A stretch of DNA of 64,000 nt from Muribaculaceae bacterium (GCA_022508985.1 JAFLUA010000005.1:62001-126000); one strand, 5' to 3'; shown: positions 37,195-46,575, numbered from the stretch's first letter. A program made the numbers and translations. The notes: generated by a model from the sequence alone, not told the origin.

Positions 37195-37896
37195 ATGGCT
37201 GTCATACTTAATATTGAAACGTCTGGCGCTACTTGCTCGGCTGCACTTACAGCCGAAGGCATGGTCGTCACACATCGCGAGGAGTTTAATAGTCGCAACC
37301 ATGCTTCTATGCTTAGCGCTTTCATTAAAGATTGTCTCGACTATGCCGCCGACCATAACATCAAGCCCGAGGCTATTGCCGTCAGCATGGGGCCCGGTAG
37401 CTATACCGGCCTACGCATTGGCCTTAGCGAGGCTAAAGGGCTGGCGTACGCGCTCGATATTCCTCTAATTGGAATCAACACTCTCGAGCTTTTGGCCACG
37501 AGGGTTATGTTTTCGTCCGACGACGTCGCGCCCGATTCTATTTTCGTGCCTATGATCGACGCCCGCAGGATGGAGGTATACACCGCCGCTTATGATTTCG
37601 CCCTCGAGAGCATTATGCCGCCTACGCCGCTGATTATCGACGATAATGCCTATGCAGAAATAAAAAATTTGCACCGACCGATACTATATTTTGGCAGCGG
37701 CGCAGAGAAGGCTCGCACGTTTTTCGACGACGTCGCTGAGGCTAAATTTGTGCCGGAGGTCGACCCTCTCGCCGTCGATATGATAGCTTTGGCCGAACGA
37801 GATTTCGCCTTGCGCCGTTTTATCGATACGGCATACTCTACGCCTTTCTACCTCAAAGACTTCCAGGCCACTCAACCTAAAAACAAAGTATTATGA
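37195..37896 (+). CDS. tsaB: tRNA t6A biosynthesis protein TsaB
   Basis: A 233-residue ASKHA-fold protein with the family start ILNIETSGATCSAAL, the MGPGSYTGLRIGLSEAKGLAYAL block (about 64-86) and VPMIDARRMEVYTA. TsaB pairs with TsaD to transfer threonylcarbamoyl to A37 of ANN-decoding tRNAs. Its stop overlaps the tsaC start by 4 nt (ATGA), so the two t6A proteins should be made together. Confidence 0.95.
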   Translation: MAVILNIETSGATCSAALTAEGMVVTHREEFNSRNHASMLSAFIKDCLDYAADHNIKPEAIAVSMGPGSYTGLRIGLSEAKGLAYALDIPLIGINTLELLATRVMFSSDDVAPDSIFVPMIDARRMEVYTAAYDFALESIMPPTPLIIDDNAYAEIKNLHRPILYFGSGAEKARTFFDDVAEAKFVPEVDPLAVDMIALAERDFALRRFIDTAYSTPFYLKDFQATQPKNKVL

Positions 37897-38480
37897 ACAA
37901 ATACACCTCCGATATTCGTGCCGCCGTCGATGTCCTGCGTAATGGAGGTGTTATCCTATACCCCACCGACACGGTGTGGGGCTTGGGCTGCGATGCCACT
38001 AACAGCCTCGCCGTCAAGAAAATCTTCGACATAAAAAAGCGCTCCGACGCTAAAGCTCTTATTACTCTCGTCGGTGATATAGCCCAATTGGAGAGAACTG
38101 TCGACGCTATTCCCGATGTCGCATACCAACTTATCGAATTTAGCGACAGACCTTTAACAATCGTTTACGACAGACCGCTCCCGAGCGCCCGATTGGCACC
38201 CGAACTCATTAGCGACGACGGCACTATTGCAGTCCGTCTCTCGCATGAAACTTTTTCGGCGGGCCTCTGCAAAGCGTTTCGCAAACCTCTCGTCTCGACT
38301 TCGGCTAACATCAGCGGGGCGGCAACACCGCGCGTCTTTTCCGAAATATCTCACGAAATTATCGAGGCCGTCGATTATGTTTGCCTGTCGCGCCGAAACG
38401 AAATGGCTGTTAAGGGCTTAAAGCCCTCGTCGATTATGAGGCTATCCGAGAGTGGTGAATTCAAGATTATTCGTAAATAA
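37893..38480 (+). CDS. tsaC: L-threonylcarbamoyladenylate synthase (YrdC/Sua5 type)
   Basis: A 195-residue YrdC-domain enzyme that makes threonylcarbamoyl-AMP from threonine, bicarbonate and ATP, feeding TsaB/TsaD. The start GGVILYPTDTVWGLGCDATN and the block KKRSDAKALITLV are diagnostic. VSTSANISGAATP lies near the C-terminus. There is no Sua5 extension. The start overlaps tsaB (ATGA). Confidence 0.94.
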   Translation: MNKYTSDIRAAVDVLRNGGVILYPTDTVWGLGCDATNSLAVKKIFDIKKRSDAKALITLVGDIAQLERTVDAIPDVAYQLIEFSDRPLTIVYDRPLPSARLAPELISDDGTIAVRLSHETFSAGLCKAFRKPLVSTSANISGAATPRVFSEISHEIIEAVDYVCLSRRNEMAVKGLKPSSIMRLSESGEFKIIRK

Positions 38481-38484
38481 CAGC

Positions 38485-39909
38485 ATGAACAAACTTAGTA
38501 TACGCCGACTGGAATACTGCCTGTCCGACCTTATTACGACAGCGGCCGGGTGGCTGTGCTTCAACATCATGCGTTTCTACACCTTGCCCGACACAAGCCA
38601 ATATCATCTTCTGTCTAATTTCTTAAAACTGTCGCAGGTCCTTTTGGGACAGTTATTGATGCCGGTGTGCATGGTGTTGCTCTACGCCGTGTCAGGCTCG
38701 TATAACCGTTCGAATACTCTTTACAAATCGCGCCTCGATGAGGTTTTGAATACTTTCATTGTCTCATTCATTGGCATGCTCGGCATTTTCTTCAGCGTCC
38801 TTATTAACGACAACGTGCCCGAACGCGTAACAAACTACGAGCTGATGTTCATGCTTTTCATCTGCCTTTTCATACCTACGGCAACGGCCCGCCTGTTTAT
38901 TACGACACGCAATGCCAAGCACATTCGAAAAGGTGAATACGTCATGAACGCGCTCGCTATTGGCGCGATGCCGCAAGACGCTTTGAAACTGAAACGCATT
39001 ATCGACTCCGAGCCAAATACCGGCATTAAACTCATAGCTTGCGTCGATATCGACAACAGCGCCGGATGCTCAAGCATAAACGGCCTGCCGGTGCATACCG
39101 ATGCCGACATTGCTTCTCTCTGCAAAGATTTAGACGTGCAAGCCCTTATCGTAATGCCGTCGATGAGAGGCCTCGCTCACACTGCTAAGATTATCAATTC
39201 TCTCTACGCGCTTAATATCAACCTTTTCATCACCCCCGACCTTCACAGTCTCATGACGTCGAGGCCTCGTGTGTCGTCGGTTACCACTGAGCCGCTTATT
39301 AACATCACTAACGCGCGCATTTCGCCTTCTACTGCCAACCTCAAGAGGCTGGGCGATATTGTTGTGTCGGCTATAGCGCTCATTCTGCTTTGCCCCGCGT
39401 TTTTCTTCCTGAGCATTGCCGTTAAACTCGACTCGAAGGGCCCCGTGTTTTATCGCCAACGACGTATCGGTTATCACAAGAAGCCTTTCGACATCATAAA
39501 ATTTCGAACAATGGTTGTCAATGCCGAAGACAATGGGCCGGCTCTTACCGTCGATAACGACCCGAGAGTAACAAAAATAGGACGTGTGCTCCGCAAATTC
39601 CGTATCGACGAGCTCCCTCAGTTTTGGAATGTCCTAAAAGGCGAAATGTCGCTCGTGGGCCCAAGACCCGAACGCGAGTTTTTCATCAAGCAGATTGTGG
39701 AGAGGCATCCCGCTTATAGTCTTATTCACCAGGTCAGACCAGGTATCACTTCTTGGGGCATGGTTAAATATGGCTACGCTTCTAACATCGATGAAATGAT
39801 TGAGCGCTTGCCTTACGACTTGCTTTATATCGAAAATGTTTCTTTGGGTGTCGATCTCAAAATTCTATTTCACACGGTCAAAACTGTGTTATATGGTCGA
39901 GGGCTATAA
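38485..39909 (+). CDS. Undecaprenyl-phosphate sugar phosphotransferase
   Basis: A 474-residue polyprenyl glycosylphosphotransferase from the ATG at 38485; the open frame begins earlier with GTG inside tsaC. Four or five N-terminal membrane helices (to about 150) and a CoA-binding-like cytosolic middle are followed by the catalytic bacterial sugar transferase domain (about 285-474). That domain has SKGPVFYRQRRIG, FDIIKFRTMV, RIDELPQFWNVLKGEMSLVGPRPE and VRPGITSW. It loads the first sugar-phosphate on the lipid carrier for a polysaccharide or glycan. No glycan cluster surrounds it, so it may serve a general O-glycan or capsule path. Confidence 0.93.
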   Translation: MNKLSIRRLEYCLSDLITTAAGWLCFNIMRFYTLPDTSQYHLLSNFLKLSQVLLGQLLMPVCMVLLYAVSGSYNRSNTLYKSRLDEVLNTFIVSFIGMLGIFFSVLINDNVPERVTNYELMFMLFICLFIPTATARLFITTRNAKHIRKGEYVMNALAIGAMPQDALKLKRIIDSEPNTGIKLIACVDIDNSAGCSSINGLPVHTDADIASLCKDLDVQALIVMPSMRGLAHTAKIINSLYALNINLFITPDLHSLMTSRPRVSSVTTEPLINITNARISPSTANLKRLGDIVVSAIALILLCPAFFFLSIAVKLDSKGPVFYRQRRIGYHKKPFDIIKFRTMVVNAEDNGPALTVDNDPRVTKIGRVLRKFRIDELPQFWNVLKGEMSLVGPRPEREFFIKQIVERHPAYSLIHQVRPGITSWGMVKYGYASNIDEMIERLPYDLLYIENVSLGVDLKILFHTVKTVLYGRGL

Positions 39910-39951
39910 TAGGTGTTTTTGGTTTAGGTAATTTTTAGGATTTGCAAAAAA

Positions 39952-41760
39952 ATGTCGAAGGATAAAGATAATCACTCAATAGCACACCGCATCAGAGAAC
40001 TTTTCTTCTCTTTCTTGCTCTGGAGAGAGAGGCACATCAAAGAAAAAAACTTTGTGCTCCTACTCGCTTTTTTTGTGGGTATCTTAAGCGGCGTATCTGC
40101 TATCGTTTTGAAATTCCTGATACACTTCATATCTCACGAACTCACTCAACACGTCAATCTTGAGTCGGTCAACTATCTCTACATATTACTGCCCGCAATA
40201 GGCGTTGTTATTGTGGCCCTCTACGTAAGATATGTCGTGCGCGAAGATATTAGCCATGGCGTCACTCGCGTGCTCTACGCTATCTCGCAAAACAAAAGCC
40301 GCTTGAAAAGGCATAACATCTACACCTCAGTGTTGGCTTCTTCCGTAACGATAGGCTTCGGCGGTTCTGTCGGAGCGGAAGGCCCTATCGTTTATACAGG
40401 TGCCGCTATCGGCTCTAATCTTGGCCGCGTATTCCGTATGTCGCCGCGTATTCTTATGATTCTGGTTGGTTGCGGGGCCGCAGCCGGTATTGCCGGCATC
40501 TTCAAAGCTCCTATAGCCGGTCTCCTTTTCACTCTAGAGGTTTTGATGATCGACCTCACGGCGGTGTCGGTTATGCCTTTGCTGATTGCTTCTATCACCA
40601 GTGCAACAATCGCCTATGTCTACACTGGTTATGAATTTGAGTTTTTCTTCGCTCAGACCGAAGGCTTCTATACTTCTCGCATACCTTATGTTATACTCCT
40701 CGGCATTGTAAGCGGCTTTGCTTCGGTCTACTTCACAAGAGTGATGAATATGATGGAAAACTGGTTCCGCCGATTCAAAAACCCTTGGATGAAAACTCTC
40801 GTAGGTTGTATTATCCTTTCCGGTCTCGTGTTCTTATTCCCGCCGCTTTATGGCGAAGGGTATAGCTCTATCGTGGGACTCCTCGCCGGCGACGCTTCTT
40901 CAATTGTTAACGGCTCGCTATTCTATGGCGACAGATACGATGTCTGGTTCCTCGCTTTGTTTATAGGGCTTATTATTCTCACTAAGGCTTTTGCCACCTC
41001 TGCCACAAACGGTGCCGGTGGGGTCGGCGGCACTTTCGCCCCGTCGCTTTATGTGGGGTGTATGACAGGCTTCCTTTTCGCCTTCGTCGTAAACCACCTC
41101 GGGTGGGGCGACTTGTCGACTAAAAACTTCGCTCTGATTGGCATGGCCGGGGTGATGAGCGGTGTTATGCATGCACCGCTGATGGCCATATTCTTAACAG
41201 CCGAGCTTACAGGCGGTTACGAGCTTTTCTTGCCCTTATTGATTGTAAGCACTATTTCTTACGGAACTATTAAGATTTTCGAGCCTTATTCTATCTACAC
41301 CAAGCGTTTGGCTAAAAGAGGCGAACTGCTAACGCACGAGAAAGACAAAGCCGTGCTTACGCTACTGAAGATAAGCAATGTCATCGAAACAGATTTTATC
41401 CCTGTCTACCCGGAGATGACGCTTAAGGAGATGGTCGACACTATCGCAAAAAGCAAACGCAATTTATTCCCCGTACTAAACGAGCGTAAGGAGCTACTCG
41501 GTATAGTCTTGCTCGACGAGATTCGCAACATCATGTTCCGGCCCGACTTGTACCGACGAATGAGGGTGAGCACTTTCATGTCGATTCCTCCCGCTAAAAT
41601 TGATATCGGCGAAAATATGGATGCCGTTATGAAAACTTTCGACACAACAGGCGCGTGGAACCTGCCCGTTGTCGACAACGGAGTCTATGTAGGCTTTGTC
41701 TCTAAGAGTAAAATTTTCAATTCCTACCGTCGTGTATTACGTCACTATTGCGACGATTAA
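39952..41760 (+). CDS. CLC family chloride channel/transporter with CBS pair
   Basis: A 602-residue membrane protein. The CLC core (about 30-450) keeps the gating Glu143 (GAEGP) and the GGTFAPSLYVG filter block. Two points are unusual: the first filter motif reads SHGVT (101-105) instead of GSGIP, and the residue matching the inner proton glutamate of E. coli CLC is Val197 (LFTLEVL). The C-terminal part holds two CBS domains (about 465-600), which often sense adenine nucleotides. Its stop codon interlocks with the stop of the convergent lipoprotein gene (shared TTAA). Confidence 0.94.
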   Translation: MSKDKDNHSIAHRIRELFFSFLLWRERHIKEKNFVLLLAFFVGILSGVSAIVLKFLIHFISHELTQHVNLESVNYLYILLPAIGVVIVALYVRYVVREDISHGVTRVLYAISQNKSRLKRHNIYTSVLASSVTIGFGGSVGAEGPIVYTGAAIGSNLGRVFRMSPRILMILVGCGAAAGIAGIFKAPIAGLLFTLEVLMIDLTAVSVMPLLIASITSATIAYVYTGYEFEFFFAQTEGFYTSRIPYVILLGIVSGFASVYFTRVMNMMENWFRRFKNPWMKTLVGCIILSGLVFLFPPLYGEGYSSIVGLLAGDASSIVNGSLFYGDRYDVWFLALFIGLIILTKAFATSATNGAGGVGGTFAPSLYVGCMTGFLFAFVVNHLGWGDLSTKNFALIGMAGVMSGVMHAPLMAIFLTAELTGGYELFLPLLIVSTISYGTIKIFEPYSIYTKRLAKRGELLTHEKDKAVLTLLKISNVIETDFIPVYPEMTLKEMVDTIAKSKRNLFPVLNERKELLGIVLLDEIRNIMFRPDLYRRMRVSTFMSIPPAKIDIGENMDAVMKTFDTTGAWNLPVVDNGVYVGFVSKSKIFNSYRRVLRHYCDD

Positions 41761-44700
41761 TTGCCGGTGGCTCGCTTCAGCAACCGCTGCACCTGCGTGT
41801 TATCCTTCGGTCGGTCGCCCCAGTAGAATGTCTGTTCTACTACGCTATCAGGTGTCGCATATTCAGCACCATCGACCTGGGTCCAATACCAGTCGTCGTA
41901 TACGCATCTTACGGCCGGAGATTCATTAGAATTCTTTATATCTTTTTCTTCCATGAGCGTTACACTATTATCCGACGCTGTTACGGCCACCAAACCGCTC
42001 GCCGACCAATAGGGAGCACGATCTCCGGGATTCGCGTGATTACCAAACAATTGGGGTATACGCCCATCTGTCGACAACTGCACCAGATATTTTATCTCTG
42101 CCATCGTCGGAACACGCCAGCGGCCGGCTGGGCGTCCGGCCTCCTGATAGATCGCACAGCGTCGACGAGCCTGCGACTTACTTTTATTTCCATAGTCAGA
42201 GCTATTCGTGTTGGTTGTATAGCTAAGTGTAACCTTACCCAATGATGAGGCTATGCGGAATACAGGCGCTATAAAATTCTCTTTAGAGCCTGGACCCGTC
42301 GACTCATCGGTGGGATAATAGTAACACAGATTGTTTTTATGGTTGACAAAATCCCAATCTATATGATTTGGAATAACATATTCACTTTTAGACGTATTTG
42401 GATCAGCACTCACCGGTTTATACTCTGGATATAGCGATGGTACCACTTTATAATTGCTATACGAAAAATTAATTCCACCCCAATAAACATTTCCGACATA
42501 ATCTCTGGAGAGCCACCATGCAGGCCCTTCCGAATTATATCCATCTATATCCTGACGCCCGTTTGTGTCATATGTTCTTATTGGCAGCCCTTCTGTAATG
42601 TTTGCATTACTCCATCTCAAAGGTGTTCCATTAGATTCTGTATTCGAGCTCTTATAATTCACAAAGCTACTATTATCTAATATATTGTTGTAATACAAGG
42701 TTCTGGGGTCGCCCAAGTCATATAACACTTCGTTTTCTTCCGATAGCTGTGTGGTATGTATCACATACATGTTCGGGTTGTTGTTAATGGCACCGAAATA
42801 TCTTACCCATCCCGTTGTTTCATACCAATTTGTCGTTACGTCAAACATATTATCGGTGTTGTCGGTCGTATTACCATTAACGATGACATATTCATTACCA
42901 CGATTTGAAGACGACTTAAAAACGCCGCCATAGTCGTGCGACACTTCTACATACATTGCCGGATACTGGGTGATATAGATTGTCTCTTCAAAAAGATGAT
43001 CTTCACTGCTGTTCCAGTCGGCGTGCTTTATCTTGATAACTATCTCGCAACGTGAGAACTCGTCCCACAAGCGATTGGTTCGCGTATTCATCTCCGGAAC
43101 ATATTTCACTATAGGGCCGGTCTTGGCATTGTCGTTCTGCCTTACTGCTTTCCACTGAACAAGCGGGTGCTTAAACGTGATTATACCTTTTTCATCATTT
43201 ACATCGCAGGTATAGACGGCATTTATATTATCATACTTTGTGTTGTATTCTTTCCAGTTTGATTTCTCATCGGCATTCATTCCGGAGCCTCCATTGTACT
43301 CTATGAGCGATTCTTTGAATGTCATCGGGTGCTCGTGACCTATATAGTAATAGAAATCTTTCTTAACATTATCGTAAAAATACTTCTTCTTGTAATATAG
43401 CACATCTCCCGTTTTCCCATCAAAGTCAGCTGTTATTAGTCCTTCGCCATTATTTCGGCCTCCGCGTAGCGTATCGGCCGCTGCAAGCCAATTGGTAAAC
43501 TCATTTTTGTTATGTGGTTCTTTTTGGTCGGAATCTACATATGTGTCACTGGCTTTGCCCCATGCATCATCATCATAGCGGAAATACGTAACATAGCATG
43601 CTACCTTTTTCACTTTATGACTCGAATAGAACGGTATCTCAAGGGTATAAACATTGTTCATCACCCATTCTGTCTGGTTAACAACGAGATAACGACGGTC
43701 TTTGATACTTACGTCAACATCGGCAGAGCGCCAATCTACGACCTCACAGCTCGCATCAACCTCTATCGGGTCGCCCAGATTCTTGCTGCCAAGCATGCCG
43801 AGGTTGATCTTTATGCGGTAGTAACGGTTAGGATCGAGTCGTTCTGCTAAGCCCTGCGAGCCTTTAAGAGCATTGATGGGCACAAGGTAGTAGCACACCT
43901 GAAATAATTCGTTGCCATCCTCATCCTCGCTGGTCCATGGCATCGATATCACAAGGTAGGTCTGATGCTCCTCGCTCGGTTTGGAGGCATCCCAGATGTT
44001 GGGATAGGAATAATACGCCACCGAGTGCGAATATGGATAATTATCATCTTTATCGGCCTCTCGCAATTCGGCTTTGGTGCTGAGGAGGCGGACCGACGAC
44101 TCGTATTCTTTGCGACGATCGATGTTGTCAAAACCCAAGTCGGCGCGGTTCTCTAAGTCGCCGCCGATATACGAGTCAAGACGCGACCGCGTAGCAAGGT
44201 TATAGAGATAAAGCTTTACGTTCGACGACCCATCTTTCTCATTTTTGGGCACGGGAGTCCACTTTATAGCCTCTTCCTGTCGCTTCTTAAAGTCGGCGTC
44301 AGATTCGCCGTCCTTTTGATAGATCGTCTTTCCGTTTTCATCGACATAAATTTCATCGGGTATGCTGGCCCACAAGCGTATCTTCGAAGCCAGGCGCTCG
44401 AGCAAGATCACACCCGACACCGTCATTATACCTTCTTTCGACCCTACAAGGTCGACAGTCTGGCCGCCGCGCATTACAAAACTACTCGGGCCGCCCGGCG
44501 AAATGAAATCTACTTGGCTGTTCACCCACACGTTTTTGATATTGCCGAGGGTAGCGGCTTGGCCATTTATCTGGCCATTGCTACCGTCTTTGGCCGTGTA
44601 CGTCACCTTAACTTCTTCCGGCAGATTGACAAGAGCATAGATATAAGCTTTATCGTCCTCAAATTTATCAGCCAAATCCATCGGAACCTTTACCGTCAAG

Positions 44701-45023
44701 TCGGCATAGGTAGCCTTCGATATATTCTTAACCTCATAGGTGAAAAACGGGGCCTCCTTGCTTTCCTCCGACGCGAAGAAAAAGAGGTCGACTCTACTTA
44801 TAGCCTCTTCGGCGCGCTCGGAATATGGGTCGGAAGGTACATCATCGGGGTGTTCATCGGCGCGCGAGAACGACGAACCGGTCGAAAGTCGCAGTACGGG
44901 GCCTCCGGGATTTTCCTCGGGAACGACAAACGCAGGCTCATCGACACACGAGGGTAAAAGCAATAAAATCAGCGCAATAAGTGCGTTGATAGTGATATTC
45001 TTATTGTGAAAAATTGCAGTCAT
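41757..45023 (-). CDS. Large surface lipoprotein, DUF4906 / fimbrillin-like
   Basis: A 1088-residue exported lipoprotein: a hydrophobic start (about 9-25) ends in the lipobox LLPSC, and mature Cys26 would be lipidated. The N-terminal half (RVDLFFFASEES, YIYALVNLPEEVK, ILLERLASKIRLWA) has the beta-sandwich pattern of Bacteroidales fimbrillin / Mfa-like proteins. The long middle looks like DUF4906-type adhesion-associated proteins. The end (CAIYQEAGRPAGRWRVPTMA, then APYWSASGLV and SPAVRCVYDDWYW) resembles the Fib_succ/DUF1566-type module. It is probably exposed on the cell surface, perhaps as a fimbrial tip or solitary adhesin. No other fimbrial gene is adjacent. Confidence 0.75.
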   Translation of the reverse strand: MTAIFHNKNITINALIALILLLLPSCVDEPAFVVPEENPGGPVLRLSTGSSFSRADEHPDDVPSDPYSERAEEAISRVDLFFFASEESKEAPFFTYEVKNISKATYADLTVKVPMDLADKFEDDKAYIYALVNLPEEVKVTYTAKDGSNGQINGQAATLGNIKNVWVNSQVDFISPGGPSSFVMRGGQTVDLVGSKEGIMTVSGVILLERLASKIRLWASIPDEIYVDENGKTIYQKDGESDADFKKRQEEAIKWTPVPKNEKDGSSNVKLYLYNLATRSRLDSYIGGDLENRADLGFDNIDRRKEYESSVRLLSTKAELREADKDDNYPYSHSVAYYSYPNIWDASKPSEEHQTYLVISMPWTSEDEDGNELFQVCYYLVPINALKGSQGLAERLDPNRYYRIKINLGMLGSKNLGDPIEVDASCEVVDWRSADVDVSIKDRRYLVVNQTEWVMNNVYTLEIPFYSSHKVKKVACYVTYFRYDDDAWGKASDTYVDSDQKEPHNKNEFTNWLAAADTLRGGRNNGEGLITADFDGKTGDVLYYKKKYFYDNVKKDFYYYIGHEHPMTFKESLIEYNGGSGMNADEKSNWKEYNTKYDNINAVYTCDVNDEKGIITFKHPLVQWKAVRQNDNAKTGPIVKYVPEMNTRTNRLWDEFSRCEIVIKIKHADWNSSEDHLFEETIYITQYPAMYVEVSHDYGGVFKSSSNRGNEYVIVNGNTTDNTDNMFDVTTNWYETTGWVRYFGAINNNPNMYVIHTTQLSEENEVLYDLGDPRTLYYNNILDNSSFVNYKSSNTESNGTPLRWSNANITEGLPIRTYDTNGRQDIDGYNSEGPAWWLSRDYVGNVYWGGINFSYSNYKVVPSLYPEYKPVSADPNTSKSEYVIPNHIDWDFVNHKNNLCYYYPTDESTGPGSKENFIAPVFRIASSLGKVTLSYTTNTNSSDYGNKSKSQARRRCAIYQEAGRPAGRWRVPTMAEIKYLVQLSTDGRIPQLFGNHANPGDRAPYWSASGLVAVTASDNSVTLMEEKDIKNSNESPAVRCVYDDWYWTQVDGAEYATPDSVVEQTFYWGDRPKDNTQVQRLLKRATGN

Positions 45024-45058
45024 TGAGTAAGATGTTTTTGCTAATGATTTTGATCGTA

Positions 45059-45066
45059 CAAAGATA
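45059..45066 (-). promoter_or_regulatory. -7 promoter element for the surface lipoprotein gene
   Basis: On the minus strand TATCTTTG matches TAnnTTTG, with a leader of about 30 nt to the ATG at 45023. The -33 box is poor, which could mean an activator is needed. Confidence 0.5.
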
Positions 45067-45153
45067 ATATTTAAGCACTACCAAGCCCTTGTTTTTAACC
45101 CATTTTAACACAATCACACACCACTGCCGCGTCGCGATGCGTCGTGAGGTCGG

Positions 45154-45173
45154 GTCGGAGATTCGACAATGTC
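45154..45173 (+). repeat. 20-bp repeat, copy 1 (3' end of histidine kinase gene)
   Basis: The 20-mer GTCGGAGATTCGACAATGTC here is identical, in the same orientation, to the one at 46576-46595. This copy overlaps the last two bases of the histidine kinase gene and lies in its downstream region. Confidence 0.8.
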
Positions 45174-46386
45174 ACCCCCGCTTTATCGGTAACTCGATAC
45201 GGAAAGTCGTGCCTTGACCCGGCACCGATTGCTTGACAAAAATCTTGCCTTGATGATACTGCTCTATGATGCGCTTGGCTAAGGTGAGACCAAGACCCCA
45301 CCCGCGACTCTTCGTAGTAAAGCCGGGATTGAAGACAGCCTTGTGATTCTTGCGACTGATACCCTTTCCGGTATCGGCTACTTCAATAAATGCCATTGCC
45401 GCTCCACCTCCCATCGACACATCTATGCTGCCGCTGCCGTCCATGGCGTCGACGGCATTCTTGATTAGATTCTCTATAACCCATTCAAGGAGAGGCGTAC
45501 ACGCCTCGACCGGCAGGATATCACGTGCCGGTGCATACGTCAAACTTATCCGCTGTGATATGCGCGTATGCATATACCCCACCGCCTCTCCTACTATTTC
45601 GTTGAGGTCGGCCGACATCATTGCAGGAGCCGATCCTATCTTCGAGAACCGTGATGCAATAGTGCTGAGTCGGTTCACATCTTTGTTCATCTCGGTGAGA
45701 GTATCGGCATCGACCCCCAGGTCGGGCAGCAGTTCCATCCATGCCATTAACGATGATATCGGGGTGCCGAGCTGGTGTGCCGTCTCTTTCGACAACCCCA
45801 CCCACACCTTATTTTGCTCCGCTTTCTTCGTCGAGAGGACGGCAAAGTAGACAACAGCGATAAACGCGAGCATTACGAGCAATTGTATGTAGGGGTAGAT
45901 GCTCAAGCGCTTCAACAAGGTGGAGTCCTCATAGTAGAGATACTGCGAAATGCCATCGGCGATATTTATTTCGATAACGTTTGGCGAACGTTTGAGAGCC
46001 TCCAATTTCTTCTCGAGGAAAGACACATTGCGCGGATTTGACGGCATGCCAAACGAACTACTATCGGCCTCGACCGGCAGCGAGAAATTACGTTGCTGCA
46101 GGATATTGCCATCCTGGTCGGTGAGCAGCACCGGTATCGTTGTGTTACTCTGGATAATACCTAGGAGAAAATCTATGTCGGTAGCCGGAGCGCTATCGTC
46201 GTCCGACATCGTTGACGCTGCTATTTCCTTCGTGGCATCGGCCCATAGCTGCATCCTCTCGCGTTCCACTGCCGACAGGTCTCGTATCAGACCGTCGGAG
46301 AAGTATAGGAAAAGCGCCACCACAGCCACCGAGGCTATGAGGAAGGCAATCTTGCCATATCTCCGCAATTCGTAGATGTTTGCCAC
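45172..46386 (-). CDS. Membrane sensor histidine kinase (orphan)
   Basis: A 404-residue kinase if translation starts at the GTG at 46386 (ANIYELRRYGK). The longer frame starts at a TTG that lies inside the -7 promoter box and is unlikely. Membrane helix 1 (about 10-28), an extracytoplasmic sensor part of about 135 residues and helix 2 (about 164-184) are followed, without a clear HAMP domain, by the H-box SKETAHQLGTPISSL with phosphoacceptor His204. The ATPase domain has NLIKNAVDAM, DTGKGI and GWGLGLTLAKRI. No response regulator is adjacent. Its signal is unknown. Confidence 0.88.
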   Translation of the reverse strand: MANIYELRRYGKIAFLIASVAVVALFLYFSDGLIRDLSAVERERMQLWADATKEIAASTMSDDDSAPATDIDFLLGIIQSNTTIPVLLTDQDGNILQQRNFSLPVEADSSSFGMPSNPRNVSFLEKKLEALKRSPNVIEINIADGISQYLYYEDSTLLKRLSIYPYIQLLVMLAFIAVVYFAVLSTKKAEQNKVWVGLSKETAHQLGTPISSLMAWMELLPDLGVDADTLTEMNKDVNRLSTIASRFSKIGSAPAMMSADLNEIVGEAVGYMHTRISQRISLTYAPARDILPVEACTPLLEWVIENLIKNAVDAMDGSGSIDVSMGGGAAMAFIEVADTGKGISRKNHKAVFNPGFTTKSRGWGLGLTLAKRIIEQYHQGKIFVKQSVPGQGTTFRIELPIKRG

Positions 46387-46407
46387 GCCTATCTTGTTTC
46401 TCTGATG

Positions 46408-46439
46408 CAAAATTAATTAAATGCCGCATACTTTGCAAA
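46408..46439 (-). promoter_or_regulatory. Consensus promoter for the histidine kinase gene
   Basis: On the minus strand TTTG (46439-46436), 20 nt, then TAATTTTG (46415-46408) match the Bacteroidetes consensus. The transcript would start near 46402, so translation must begin downstream, at the GTG at 46386. Confidence 0.7.
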
Positions 46440-46500
46440 TTTCCAGCCGCGTCACTATGTGGTCTTCGCCCCACGTCCCACTGCCTCCTCACGGGTCGCC

Positions 46501-46516
46501 TCGGAGAGACGACAAT
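46501..46516 (+). repeat. Degenerate copy of the 20-bp repeat
   Basis: tcggagaGAcgacaat matches 14 of 16 bases of the repeat core tcggagaTTcgacaat seen at 45154 and 46576, and is likewise preceded by a CGGGTCG motif as at 45151. Confidence 0.5.
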
Positions 46517-46524
46517 AAGGAAAC

Positions 46525-46544
46525 CCCCAGTCGATAGGCTGGGG
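46525..46544. repeat. Short inverted repeat in polA-kinase spacer
   Basis: CCCCAG (46525-46530) and CTGGGG (46539-46544) form a 6-bp stem with an 8-nt loop in the 279-bp spacer between polA and the kinase gene. No T run follows on either strand, so a simple terminator is unlikely. Confidence 0.45.
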
Positions 46545-46575
46545 TCTGCTGCGACATCGCATATAAACATGTCGA

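Noticed and set aside
44316-44957. 213-codon plus-strand open frame opposite the surface lipoprotein
   Set aside because: Antisense of a gene with a signal peptide, lipobox and consistent codon use; no independent support.
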